DNA of 64,000 nucleotides from Hydrangea macrophylla (GCA_033977485.1 CM066983.1:112630605-112694604), one strand, 5' to 3'. Positions 10,135 to 21,927 are shown, counted from the stretch's first letter. The notes: a model not told the origin generated them from the sequence alone. Numbers and translations: made by a program.

Positions 10135-12123
10135 ATGGCGAAAGGTCCTGGGTGTTTAACTGATGGTGAGATGGCCTATGATAATTCTGCCAGAATTGAG
10201 CCAAAGCGTTCTCATCAGTGGTTCTTGGATGGCACTGAAGCAGAGCTATTCCCCAATAAGAAGCAAGCAGTTGAAGTTTCAGGACACAATTCGTTCTCGG
10301 GACTTCTAAATTCAAATGTTTCTCCTTGGGGAAATGCTTCCAGTTTTCAGTCTGTTGCTGGCCAATTCACTGAACGGTTATTTGACCTCGAAACTGCAAG
10401 GACCGTCAGTTTCGATGAAAGGAACATTGCACCAGTTGGCACAGGTAATATTAATATAGAACGAAAGGTGATTGAGGATCCGTTTGGGAATGATTCTTCA
10501 TTTGGGTTATCTATTTCTCATACGCTGGAAGATCATAGATCAGGTATCAATTATGGTGGGATTAGGAAAGTTAAAGTTAGCCAGGTTAAGGACTCCGATA
10601 ATTTCATGTCAATGTCAATGGGACATGCCTATAATAGAGGGGATAACAGTACCTTGTCAACATCTCAGGCTTATAGTAAGGGAGATGATAGTTCCATATC
10701 AATGGATCTCTCTTTTCACCGAAGCGATGACAACATCATATCACTGGGCGATACATATACCAGGGATGATACCAATTTCATATCAATGGGTCAACCATAT
10801 AATAGGGGGAGCGACGGCACAGTATCGATCTGTCACACCTTCAAGGATAACAACAGTGGCATATCTATGAATCAGTCTTTCAGCAAGGATGATAACAATA
10901 TCACAACTGTAGGGCAAATCTTTGACGAGGATGATGCCAATACAGTATCAATGGGTCATACCTTCAATGATAATAATGATGCCTTATCAATGGGTCAGTC
11001 TTTCAGCAAGGGAGATGCCAATATAACATCAATGGGTCAAACTTTCAATAAGAAGGTGGATGACAATACCATATCAATGGGCATACCCTACACCAAGGTT
11101 GGTAACAGTAATTTATCGATGGGTCACTCGTTTAGTAAGGGAGAAAGTAATATCATATCTTTCGGAGGCTTTCAGGACGATGATGATATGAAATCTTCAG
11201 GAAGGCTTGTATGCAGTTATGATTTGTTGACGGGTCAGTCATCTGCTCAAAGATCAGACACATTAAGTGAAAAAGGGTTTCTTCAATCAAATAGTGATGC
11301 ACTTGTAAATACTGCTCAGATGACTGCCTCTGGAGCAGAAATTTTGTCTAGGAAGAAGGATGAGCAAAAAGGGTCTAAAAAGATTCCTCAGAACAATTTT
11401 CCATCAAATGTCAGAAGTTTGCTGTCTACTGGTATGCTCGATGGAGTTCCTGTGAAGTATATTGCATGGGCCCGTGAGGTAAATCTTAGTTCTCTTGCGT
11501 TCATCTTTCAGATTACCTTGTACGTTGGTGACATGTGGTCCTTATAATGCATGATAGAAGGAGCTTCGTGGTATCATAAAAGGTTCTGGATATCTGTGTG
11601 GCTGTCAGTCATGTAATTTTTCTAAGGTCAGATAAGCATTTGTTTTGTTATATCATCAGAATTTTTGTTTCATTTTGTTGACCTAAGAGCTAACATTCTC
11701 TTATTTTTCTGTAGGCAATCAATGCTTATGAGTTTGAGCGTCATGCCGGTTGCAAAACAAAACACCCAAATAATCACATATACTTCGAGAATGGGAAGAC
11801 TATTTATGGGATTGTTCAAGAGCTCAGAAACACACCTCAGAATTTGTTGTTTGAAGTTATCCAGACAATTACTGGATCTCCCATTAACCAGAAATCTTTC
11901 CGTCTTTGGAAAGGTAATGCAAATTGGATGGTTTAACGTCTGTTGATTACAATATGTTTTGGTAGTCGCTTATCATTTTTCTTAGAAATGTTTTGAATTG
12001 CAATGTACAAAATACTTCTCTTTTCTCATGCGCTTCTCTTGTTCCTTTGCAGAATCGTTTTTGGCTGCTACTCGTGAACTTCAACGCATATATGGTAGAG
12101 ATGAAGGGAAACAATTATCCTGA
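10135..12123 (+). CDS. TDBD (Jas/Tify-binding) domain nuclear protein, 559 aa in 4 coding exons
   Basis: Coding exons are 10135-11478, 11561-11626, 11715-11913 and 12053-12123, all with GT-AG borders and matching phases, giving 559 residues. Residues 1-150 carry a short conserved N-terminus (SHQWFLDG). Residues about 157-344 are a degenerate tandem repeat of 15-17 residues built around SMGQ-SF-SKGDDN. From about residue 426 the C-terminus matches the plant TDBD family (PF16135): STGMLDGVPVKYI, a CGCQSC motif, HAGCKTKHPNNHIYFENGKT, and a terminal helical region ending near GKQLS. This family includes uncharacterised Arabidopsis proteins related to At5g13660 and At5g59830. In PHD-containing relatives the domain lies near chromatin-reader modules, but no PHD is present here, so function is unknown; a nuclear protein-interaction role is inferred. 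The start codon at 10135 is the first ATG after the inferred acceptor. Confidence 0.88.
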
Positions 12124-12591
12124 AGTCGCACTTGGTCAAACTTTGAGGTGGGTTACCTTTGTTTGTGAACAGATTTGCACTTTTTTTTGGGTGTTATGTT
12201 ATTCATTGCTGGTCACTGCGTAACATTTAAAGACATGGACATCCGTACCGTATGGTTTGAAGACAAGGTACTATGGTGGACCTAAGGATAAACTATACGT
12301 TGTGGAGGAGTGAGCCTGTTGATTTGCTCCATTAGTATCATTACACTGCATTATTTTCAACTTAGTTAAAATGAGAATTAATACATTTTTCTCTCATTAT
12401 TGCAAACTGCAAAGAAGGTTTATGCTGATATTTTTTCACACATTGACTTCATTAATAATTTATAAGGAATGTACTTGTATTCAAAGACGCCAAGAGCCAC
12501 TTCCATCTACCTGTTCTTGATATTGTTATACGGAGATAAGATGTCTATGAATAAGAACATATAGGCAGGCACATAGGTTTATACGTGCAAT
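12124..12591 (+). other. 3' UTR and downstream flank of the TDBD gene
   Basis: After the TGA at 12121-12123 no further coding exon fits. A donor-like AGGTGGGTTACC near 12147 could begin a 3' UTR intron. The region ends at the hAT-like insertion at 12592. No polyadenylation site could be assigned with confidence. Confidence 0.4.
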
Positions 12592-12851
12592 TTAGGGATG
12601 GCAAAATACTCCGCCCCGATGGAGTTCCGCCCCGCCAAGGATCAAAATTTCCTTTTGTTTCCATCGAAATGACCGCAACGTTTTCGTTTCCTGGGTCATG
12701 GAAACGAAACAGCCATGGAATCTCAAAATTCCATGGATTCCATCGAAATGACTTTGTTTCTTTTGTTTCCATTGAAACATGATTGTTTATATCGAAATAG
12801 ACCTATGATTCCACATCGTTTCATTTGCTTCCACCGAAACATGATTGATTC

Positions 12852-12991
12852 TGTAAATGTGTGGAATCACAATATATTGAATGAATAAAAAGAAGATTAC
12901 AAGAGCCTATATATAGGCTTCCAACACCTAGACTAAATCACTAACTAAGCGATGTGGGACAACACATATACAGTAATACACACTATTAACA
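12852..12991 (-). repeat. 3' LTR of the 12.9-17.6 kb copia element (140 bp)
   Basis: Starts TGTAAATGTG and ends CTATTAACA on the + strand. It matches the copy at 17482-17621 at every position compared. At 140 bp it is unusually short for a full-length copia LTR. A palindromic AGCCTATATATAGGCT lies near its middle and probably serves as the TATA region. Confidence 0.97.
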
Positions 12992-13006
12992 CTCCCCCTC
13001 AAACTG
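12992..13006 (-). other. polypurine tract of the copia element
   Basis: On the - strand this reads TTTGAGGGGGAGT immediately before the 3' LTR, the usual priming site for plus-strand DNA synthesis. Confidence 0.85.
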
Positions 13007-16000
13007 GAGCATACATGTCATATGCACCAAGCTTGTTACAAATATATTTCACTCGAATCCCTCCTAATGCTTTAGTAAATAAATCGGCTAACTGATCGGC
13101 AGACTTCACATGCACTGTATAAATAACATTTTCCAAAAGCTTCTCTCTAACAAAGTGACAATCGACTTCAATGTGCTTTGTCCTTTCATGAAAAACGGGA
13201 TTAGAAGCAATATGAACTGCAGCTTGATTATCACAAAATAAACTCATTGGAGTAGTTTGAGTAAACCCAAGTTCCTCTAATAAATGCTTCATCCATACTA
13301 GCTCACAAGTAGTGTGGGCCATTGCTCTGTACTCCGATTCTGCGCTAGACCGAGCTACCATGGTTTGTTTCTTGCTTTTCCATGAAACAAGGTTGCCCCC
13401 AACGATAACACAATAGCTAGTAGTGGATCTCCTATCACCAGGAGAACCTGCCCAATCTGCATCAGTGTAACCTTCAACTCGTATGTGACCATGGTCTTTG
13501 TATAACAAACCACGTCCTGGAGCACCTTTGAGATATCTCAAAATGTGCATCACTGCATCCCAATGGGTTGTTCGAGGACAATCCATAAACTGGCTAATCA
13601 CACTCACAGCGAATACAATATCAGGTCTAGTTACTGTTAGATAATTAAGCTTCCCTACTAGACGTCTGTACTGTCCTGGGTCATCAATGAGCTCTCCCTG
13701 ATCTGGTAACAACTTAATATTAGGATCCATAGGAGAATCCAAGGGCTTGGATCCTAACATGCCTGTTTCAGAGAGGAGATCAAGAACATACTTTCTTTGA
13801 GAGAGACAAATCCCTTCACTAGATCTAGCCACTTCAATGCCCAGAAAGTATCTAAGTTGTCCCAAGTCTTTAGTTTGGAACTGCTTTTGCAAGAAGTGCT
13901 TTAACTCCTGAATTCCCTTGGAATCATCTCCAGTTATAACAATATCATCAACATAAACAACAAGTAGGATTTTACCTGCCGAAGAGTGCTTATAAAAGAC
14001 AGAATGATCAACACCATACCGCTGGAGACCAAATTGTGCAACGACTTCACTAAATCTTCCAAACCAAGCACGAGGGGATTGTTTCAGACCATATAGGGAC
14101 TTCTTCAACCGACAAACCATACTAGACTCCTCCTGAGCAACAAACCCAGGTGGTTGCTCTATATAAACCTCCTCCAAAAGAGTGCCATTGAGAAATGCAT
14201 TTTTGACATCTAACTGATGTAACGGCCAGTGATAAGTAGCAGCAAGAGAGATAAAGAGACGAACGGAAGCAATCTTGGCAACCGGAGAGAACGTCTCGGA
14301 ATAATCAAGACCATAAACCTGAGTATAGCCCTTAGCAACAAGACGTGCTTTCAATCGATCAAGGGTACCATCAGGATGCATTTTAACAGTAAAAATCCAA
14401 CGACACCCAACCACAGATTTCCCAGAAGGAAGAGGTACCAATTCCCAAGTACCAGTTTCTGTCAAGGCAAGCATCTCATCCTCCATAGCTTGTTTCCAAC
14501 CGGAATGGGAAAGTGCCTCTGCTGTAGACTTAGGAATAGAGAAAGTAGACAAAGACGCAACAAACGAAGAGAAAGTAGGAGACAAATGATCATAAGAGAC
14601 AAAATTTGAAATAGGATGAGAAGTACAAGTACGCTTACCCTTCCGGAGAGCAATCGGAAGGTCTGAGTCTGACGGAGGCGGATCTGAAGACACAGAGGCC
14701 ACAGGCGCTGTAGCTGAATCCAAAATAGTCTCAACATGCTGATGACGGCGGGTGTATGTCTGGAGGTCAAGACGGTCCATCCCATCTTTGGGAGGTAGGG
14801 AGAGGGGAAGGGGAAGGGGAACCATAAAGTCAGGATCAGTAATAGAGTGAGACTCAGAGTAATATGGAGTAGATTCAAAGAAGGTAACATCAGCAGAAAC
14901 AAAGAAGCGACGCAAGGAAGGACTATAACAACGATAACCCTTCTTTGTTCTGGAGTACCCCAAGAAAACACACTTGATAGCACGGGGATCCAATTTATCG
15001 GTACCTGGAGTAAGTTGATGCACAAAACAGACACACCCGAACACACGTGGAGCAACAGGGAAAGGTGGGGTAGTAGGAAACAAAGTGGCATGGGGTGTGC
15101 CCCCATCAAGGTTGGAAGACGGCACGGCATACGATTAATTAAATGGCAAGCAGTAAGAACTGCATCTACCCAGAAATTCTTGGGGACCCTCATCTCAAAC
15201 AACAATGTACGGGTGACTTCTAATAAGTGACGGTTTTTTCTTTCGGCAACCCCATTTTGCTGAGGGGTATGAACACATGAGGATTGATGAAGCATGCCAT
15301 ATTGTGCCATATATGTGGTGAAAGGATGGGAAAAATATTCTTGTGCATTGTCACTACGAAGAATTTTAATAGGAACATTAAACTGAGTCTTTATTTCATT
15401 ACAGAATGTAGAAAAAATAGAAAATAACTCGGAACGATTTTTCATTAAATAAAGCCACGTAGTTCGGGAAAAATCATCAACAAAACTAACAAAATACCGA
15501 TATCCCTTAACAGAGGTAATACGGTGTGGACCCAAACATCGGAATGCACTAATTGAAATGGACTAGTCACACGTTTATTAACTCGGGGAGCAAATTGGAC
15601 ACGGTGATGCTTCCCCAATTGACAGGACTCACACTCTAAAGTAGATAAATTACTTAAACTAGGTACTAAAAGCTTCAGATTGGCCAAGGAAGGATGACCA
15701 AGACGGCAGTGGATCTGGTGAGGAGACACAGTGGCAGGTCACGCTGTTGGAGTAGAAGAAGTAGGCAATTCATCAAAATAGTAAAGACCTTCGGATTCAT
15801 GCCCGACGCCAATCGTCCTCCGAGTCGTCAAATCCTGAATAAGAACAGAATCAGGGAAAAAGGAAACACAAGCATTAAGATCTTTAGTCAACTTCGCAAC
15901 AGATATCAAATTAAAGGGTGAACGAGAAATAAAAAGAACAGATGATAAGGATAAAGACGGGGATAATTGGACAGTCCCTGTGCCTTCAACGAGCATAGAA

Positions 16001-17110
16001 GAGCCATCTGCCAAAGTAACGGGAGGTAAAGATGAGGACGGTTCAAGAGACGAAAAAAGGGTGGATATACCTGTGAGATGATCGGTGGCAGCAGAGTCAA
16101 TTACCCAAGGACGAGTACGGGAAGTAAGACAAGCGGTAGAGGTACCTTTCTGAGCAAGCGAGGTACTAGGAGCAGAGGCATGCTGAGAGGCCTGGAACTG
16201 AAGGAATTGAGAGTACTCTTCACCAGAGATGGAAAGCGGATCACCCGCAGCAGGAGCATGAGAAGATGGCGAAGCATCGCTAGAGACAACAGCATGTGCA
16301 AATCGAGCAGGGCGACCAACAAGATCCCAACATGTCTCCTTATAATGACCATCCTTATCGCAATTGGTGCAATGAGGACGGCCACCACGACCACGTCCCC
16401 CATATCCACCACGATTACCACCACGGTAACCACCACGACCACGACGGGGATTACCATCACCCCGACCAGTAGTGGAGGGCGGAGCCTGAGGCAGAATGAT
16501 CAGTAACAGAGGAAGTAGAACCCTGATCACGAGACGTACTCCGGAGAACACGCTGGTAAGTCTCAGCAAGAGAAGGCAGAGAGGCACCCCCTAGAATCTG
16601 GGATTGAACAGGTTCAAAATCAGGTTTTAAACCAGCAAGAAACTTCATTACGGCCATTTGCTCCCACTGTTCGTGCTGTTTTTTTGCATCAGTAGTAATG
16701 GGCATAACACCGTTCAATTCTTCAACTAACCGTTTGAAGGAGGCAAAATACTCAGTAACTGAGAGATCACTTTGCTGCAATTGAAAATACTGAGAGGAGA
16801 GATCATACATCCGAGTGAGATCGCTGGAGAATAAAAGATGTGCATAATCCCAAATATCCTTACAGGTGCCCAAGTGACCACACATATCCGCAATATGTGG
16901 TTCCATACAGTTCCAAAGGAGGGCAACGATTTGGGCATCCATTTGTTTCCATGTCTTGATGGCCTTGTCATCGGTGGTGGGAGAAGACTCGGTAAGGTGA
17001 TCATCAAACCGAAAGCCAGTGAGAGCAATATTGACAGCCTGGGACCATTGGAGGAAATTAGATCCATTCAACTTCCTAGTGGTGAGTTGAGGAAGAGCTT
17101 TGGACTCCAT
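12999..17110 (-). pseudogene. copia gag-pol polyprotein with frameshifts and one nonsense codon
   Basis: The gag domain starts at the ATG at 17110 (MESKALPQLTTRK) and holds the copia capsid-like region. After a frame change near 16490 come an RG-rich stretch, one zinc knuckle (CTNCDKDGHYKETCW) and a protease with DSAATDH in place of the usual D-S-G core. A TGA at 15739 precedes the HHCC integrase motif. A one-base loss in a G-run near 15540 precedes the integrase core. A 5 bp tandem duplication (GCCGT) near 15120-15126 shifts the frame again. From 15125 to 12999 one long frame carries the end of integrase, a reverse transcriptase with YVDD, and RNase H ending in a LADLFTKAL motif. The intact family product is a single polyprotein, so this copy cannot make it. 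Confidence 0.93.
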
Positions 17111-17466
17111 GGAGATTGAAAGAAACAAAATGGAAGCGCAAAGAAGCCAAAAAACGTAACACAGAAGCAGATCGGAGCCCAAAAACCTTGAAAAAAAGAA
17201 GCCAAAAGGCTGCCGGAGGGTCGCCGGAGCTGCTGGAGGGTCGCCGGAGCTGCTGGAGGGTCGCCGGAGTCAGGCGAGGGTCGCCGGAGGGTGGGCTGAA
17301 GGGATGGTGCGGCGGCTGCTTGTTTGACTTTTAGGGTTAGGGTTTTGACTGTAGGGGTTGCGGTTGAGTGAGAAAGAAACTCTTGAATTTCTTACGGAAA
17401 TCCGGCAATGATAATGAACTCTCGAATCCTAACTAAGGATCGGCAAGATGAGCAAACCCAAGAACG

Positions 17467-17481
17467 ATTGCTCTGATACCA
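17467..17481 (-). other. primer-binding site, initiator tRNA-Met type
   Basis: Read on the - strand, TGGTATCAGAGCAA directly follows the 5' LTR. This is the standard complement of the 3' end of plant initiator tRNA-Met. Confidence 0.93.
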
Positions 17482-17621
17482 TGTAAATGTGTGGAATCAC
17501 AATATATTGAATGAATAAAAAGAAGATTACAAGAGCCTATATATAGGCTTCCAACACCTAGACTAAATCACTAACTAAGCGATGTGGGACAACACATATA
17601 CAGTAATACACACTATTAACA
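17482..17621 (-). repeat. 5' LTR of the 12.9-17.6 kb copia element (140 bp)
   Basis: Identical to 12852-12991 and followed by the GATTC target duplication at 17622-17626. Confidence 0.97.
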
Positions 17622-18629
17622 GATTCCATCGAAATAATTCTATGGATGTGTATTTGACATATGAACTATCATTTTATTTTGGAGATGGCTTGTTAGCTTA
17701 CTATGTGCTTGTATGTAACTTTTGTATTCTATAGAGTGTTTTGTGTATTCTATGAAGTGTTTCACAGTAGATTGGCTACTCAATCCTCATGCATTTTCTA
17801 TTTGAACTACATATTTTTAATGTAACTACATATATAGACATTTCAAAGGTTCAATTAATCAATTATTAGCTTTACACGTGCATATAGTTACGATTGAAGT
17901 TATGTTTCCCCATGTTTCTCAATGTTTCAAACTTTTTCCAGTGTTTCCAAAACGTTTCCGTTTCTGGGCAGACCGAAACAATAAACCGAAACAAAATTTT
18001 GATCCTTGCACCCCGAATGGAACGGGTTTGAAGAAGTATAATAGGAGTAGGAGTGGATTTGGTAATTCAAATGCAAAACCCTATAGGAGTCGGAACGGAG
18101 TTGGTAATTAAAACTCTGAACCAGGTAAAACCCACCCCGTCACGATTACACTATCAAATTATCAATTTACTCGTAGGTAGCCCCAGCCAAAAACAAGTAT
18201 AAGTTGAATTTTCTGTGGGTTCTCTATCTCCTGTAGTTTAAGTTGAATCTCTGTGGTGTTTTTATGTTTTCTTGAGATCTGTTTTCAATGTAAGGCTGCC
18301 GTTTGGGTTTCTGAGGCTGTGTTGGTGTATTTCTTTAGTACTAGGTGTTGTTTCTTTGGGTTTTGAGGAGATCTTTGGGGTTGGCTTTCTGCCATTATTT
18401 TTGTGCTCTTCCTTATAAATGGAATTTTCTCATTACAAAAAAAAAATAAATTATATTATACCAAGTTTTCAAAGTTACCGATGGTAAACCCGTCACTGCT
18501 CCGACCAAAACTGACCAATTCCGACCCCACTACTTATAGGGTTTGGACGGGTTTGGTAAATAGAATTTTAATAGGAGTCAGAGTTGAGATGGGGTCACTT
18601 CATTCCAAACCGCCCCGTTGCCATCCCTA

Positions 18630-19132
18630 CGTGCATGCACTTATTATAGTCACATAGACAGGGGTACATGGGTACACATAGACAGATGTGCATGTATCCG
18701 TGTAGGCATGTACCAAGGTTACCCCGATCGCAGGTCGACTCGGTACGAGGAACGGGAACGGGAACGGGAACGTGGATCGCCACTGGCTATGGAATGTGGT
18801 ACGGTGGGGGAACACTTCTCCAAATCGCTAAGACGGAATGTGGTATGGCGTGCTGTGTACATATAATTGTCATTGAAGAGGATAGAGGTCAGATGAGTGA
18901 ATTAAAGGGATATCAATTTATCTGTGTATAGAAGAAAAATTTGCCTTCAAGAAAATATCATTCTTATGTTTTGCTTTCTGTGAAGTTCTTTGTAGGGGTG
19001 TAGATTAAATTTAATAGGTACTTAAACCTAACATGGACACTCGTGTCATAGGATACAACCATGTCAAATAGGATCTTTAGCCAACATTTGGTTCAGAAAA
19101 TTCTTGGTGATCAATTAGAAATTTAGAACTAT
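18630..19132. other. intergenic DNA with a GC-rich patch and a GGGAAC hexamer repeat
   Basis: No gene was recognised. Positions 18749-18772 hold four copies of a GGAACG hexamer inside a patch of higher GC (about 18715-18850). The open frames crossing it in several frames are low-complexity products. Confidence 0.5.
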
Positions 19133-19352
19133 GGGTGTGTTTGATAAAACTGAAATTAAGTGCTGGAATTTTAGTACTGAAAGTTTAAGCTGCTGAATTT
19201 GCAGCGCTGGAAAATAATGATTTTTAAGTACTGAATGCAATTAGATTGTTTGATAATGCTAATTATTAAACAGTGAAATCAAAGAGATTACAATTTTACC
19301 CATGTGCTCATCATATTAACAAAACAGTGTACGAAAAACAAATAAATCTTTT
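19133..19352. mobile_element. left end of a Tourist-like MITE, relative of 728-1009
   Basis: Starts GGGTGTGTTTGATAAAACTG with AAGTGCTG-type subterminal repeats, as in the 728-1009 element. The matching right end was not found adjacent, so the copy is truncated or rearranged. The TRIM at 19353 is inserted next to or within it. Confidence 0.55.
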
Positions 19353-19651
19353 TGTTAAGTTACCAACTACTCCAAAAGCTTAAGCTGTTAGAGAATGGAC
19401 CCAACAATGTATATCAAACTTCAACACCCTCCCTCACGTGCAACCCCGACTTGCACGTGGAGAGTAAATACACCAAACTCCATCACATTGGAGACAAATA
19501 ACAAAGTGCAAATATGCACAACAAAGCGGGGATGGAGAGTCGAACCCAGGACCTCCACAAACAATGCTTTGATACCATGTTAAGTTACCAACTACTCCAA
19601 AAGCTTAAGCTGTTAGAGAATGGACCCAACAATGTATATCAAACTTCAACA
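19353..19651 (-). mobile_element. TRIM (terminal-repeat retrotransposon in miniature), 299 bp
   Basis: Two identical 74 bp LTRs (19353-19426 and 19578-19651, ends TGTTAAG and TTCAACA) flank 151 bp of non-coding DNA. A perfect CTTTT duplication lies at 19348-19352 and 19652-19656. Next to the right LTR the - strand reads TGGTATCAAAGC, a tRNA-Met-type primer site. Next to the left LTR it reads a purine tract (GTGAGGGAGGG). All structural LTR-retrotransposon signals are present without any coding sequence, so it must have been mobilised in trans. Confidence 0.96.
19566..19577 (-). other. primer-binding site of the TRIM
   Basis: The - strand sequence TGGTATCAAAGC adjoins the right LTR. It matches the initiator tRNA-Met complement except at the ninth base. 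Confidence 0.85.
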
Positions 19652-20084
19652 CTTTTAATAGTACCTTACTTTTGAAATCCGTTTTTTTTAGTTGTACGAA
19701 GTTTTGGCACTACTTTGCTTTCCATTAATGGTGGTAAATTGATGCCAAATGGTTATAACTTTCAAAATTACCATAGTTTTGAAAACAACTAATTTTTAAA
19801 TGATACAATAGTTTGGCATTACGCTTAACGCTTGTAATTTGGTGTAACATGATTATAAATTGAAGACCACCGTACATTTGAAAACCGCTGTATTTTCAAG
19901 GGGGCTTCAGCCACAGCCCCCTCAAATAAAATATGTCCAAGCTAAAACCCAAACTACTTTTCTTTAACTCATTAGGCCCCTTTTTCTTGTTTTGGTCGAA
20001 AAATGCCCTTTTATACCTAAAAAAACTTCAAATTGCTATTACAAAAACATATTCCTTTTGTAACATTGGCACTATAGGTGTATA

Positions 20085-20720
20085 AATCTCAAAAAAATAC
20101 ATGAAATAAAAAAAGAAAAGAAAAGAAAAGCACACGCACAAAAAGTTCGAAAAATGGTAAAATAAAGTCCGAAAAATGGTAAAATTCTCTATTTGCAGGC
20201 ATATATAATCCCAAAATTAGGCTGCAAATTACCTGTTTTTGTAAAGTTTCCAAATCAAATGCGTAGATCTCGAAAAAAAAAACATGAAATAAAAACAAAA
20301 AACAAAAAAAAACCCAAATAGCCCAAGAATTGAGAAAGTTGTCGTCGTTAATACATATTATTTAATAGATAATATTAGTTGTTGATAAAATCTCAAAATC
20401 AGGCTACAACTTACATTTTTTTTGTAAAATTTTCAAGTCCAATGCGTAGATCTTGAGGAAATGCATGAAATACCAACAAAAAAATTAAAAATAAAAAAAT
20501 TCATCCACAAATGCCAAAAAATAAGGAAATTATGGTCTTTTTCGTCAATTATCTGTCTGAACAAATAATATTGTCCATTTTGACAGATAAAATCGAAAAA
20601 TGGGGTTCGAAATTACTCCTTTTTTTTTTTATAATAATAATAATAAAAAAAAAAACAATTTTCAACTCCAGTGCGTATATCTCAAACAAATACATGTAAT
20701 CCAAAAAAAAAAAAAAAAAT
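20085..20720. repeat. degenerate tandem repeats, unit about 180 bp
   Basis: The core GCGTAGATCTCGAAAAAA...ACATGAAAT recurs in diverged form near 20085, 20262, 20440 and 20672. Each copy is followed by an A-rich stretch and a segment with TAATATT. Unit spacing is about 177, 178 and 232 bp. No coding function was seen. The flanking 19652-20084 and 20721-21499 hold no recognised gene. Confidence 0.6.
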
Positions 20721-21499
20721 CACCAAAAAAAGCTAAAAAGCGAATAAGTTATGGTGGTTTAAAGTTGACAGATAATATTATGTTAGCCATTTTTCTGTGG
20801 GTAGCGAGGGGCTTTTCACCAAATTGAAAAAAGTAGCGAGAGACTTTTTAAAAAATGACCAATCATGGGGGCTTCTGTTTAATACGCCTAGTATTGAGGG
20901 GTTTATCACCTAATATCCCTATTTTCAAATGGTATAATATATTGACGTCACTCTGTTACCAATTGGTTATAACTTGATGCCAAATTGTTACAACTTTGAA
21001 AAGTACCTTACTTTAAAAATCACGTTTGCAAACTAGTTTCAAAGTAACCACATTTTGAGACCTAGGTACACATTTTTGGATCCATCCATAACATCTTAGC
21101 ATCCAAAACTACCAGTATGTATGATACAGTCAGACAATTAAAACTACTTGGATATGATATAGAATTTTCCATTGAAGAAGCAAGTAGCAAACAAACAATC
21201 AACAATTCAACAAAGAACACTAATATGCCACGTAGCTATAGCAACAGATAAAGAACAACACAGCATTGAATCCATGCAAGACAATGAAATCTGATTTGGA
21301 ATTCAACCTGCCGTCACCGACCTTCTCTCTTCCGATGCCACCAAGACTTGGATGAAACCTACCAGAGTAGTTTGGTGGTGAAATATCAAGGGTACAATGG
21401 TTAGGAAGAAATATCATTTAAAGTCCAATTCATGGAGCGTGTTCAAGTGACTTTTTTTTTCACTTATAGTTTTCCTTGGTTTTTGGCAACTTTTTTAAT

Positions 21500-21597
21500 T
21501 AAGTAGTGAACTCTTATGTATTATCAAACACGCTGAAAAAGAATAAGTGCTGAAAATGAAATTTCGGCATTTTATTGGGTTATCAAACAACACCCTA
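21500..21597. mobile_element. right end of a Tourist-like MITE
   Basis: Reverse complemented, the end reads GGGTGTTGTTTGATAACC with AGCACTTATTC subterminal sequence, related to the 728-1009 element. It is followed by TAA. A partner left end next to it is not clear. Confidence 0.45.
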
Positions 21598-21927
21598 AGT
21601 TAGCATCTTTACTACTACATTTTATCATAGAGTCAATGCAAATGAACAATTGATTGGACTCTGCACCATATGGTGGCATATATATATATATATATATCAT
21701 TCAAGAGTCCTTTCCTCAGATCATTTTTGGTTTAAGTTCCTGTGTACTTAAAAATTACATCTAACAGATGATCATATCATGGAAGAAGGTTCCTACAGCA
21801 TGATGAGGTTTACAGCTATGTTGGTTATTTACTTATGAAATAGAACTTGTCCCCTTTCAGAGACTAGAACGCTCAGCTGCCATCCGATTTCCTTTATTGT
21901 ATTTCGCCTCTGATCAAAATCTTTTCA

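Larger units (their letters stand above)
12852..17621 (-). mobile_element. Ty1/copia retrotransposon, 4.77 kb, complete structure with broken coding region
   Basis: Two 140 bp LTRs (TG...CA ends), identical on reading base by base, bound the element. The perfect duplication GATTC lies at 12847-12851 and 17622-17626. A primer-binding site complementary to initiator tRNA-Met adjoins the right LTR, and a polypurine tract adjoins the left one, so the element reads on the - strand. The body encodes, in order, gag, zinc knuckle, protease, integrase, reverse transcriptase and RNase H, the copia order. Identical LTRs mean a very young insertion. Several frame breaks nevertheless disrupt gag-pol. Confidence 0.97.
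12592..18629. mobile_element. hAT-like non-autonomous element interrupted by the copia insertion
   Basis: The left end carries TAGGGATGGCAA at 12593. The right end, reverse complemented, reads TAGGGATGGCAACGGGGCGG from 18629. TAGGG(N)TGGCAA-type ends are common in plant hAT elements. The flanks CGTGCAAT (12584-12591) and CGTGCATG (18630-18637) agree at 6 of 8 positions, compatible with a diverged 8 bp duplication. Without the copia insertion the element is about 1.27 kb and non-coding, with repeated GTTTCCATCGAAAT-type motifs on both sides of the insertion. Confidence 0.55.

Noticed and set aside
17467..17481. tRNA gene at the TGGTATCAGAGC sites (also 19566-19577)
   Set aside because: They are primer-binding sites matching only the 3' end of tRNA-Met; no cloverleaf surrounds them.
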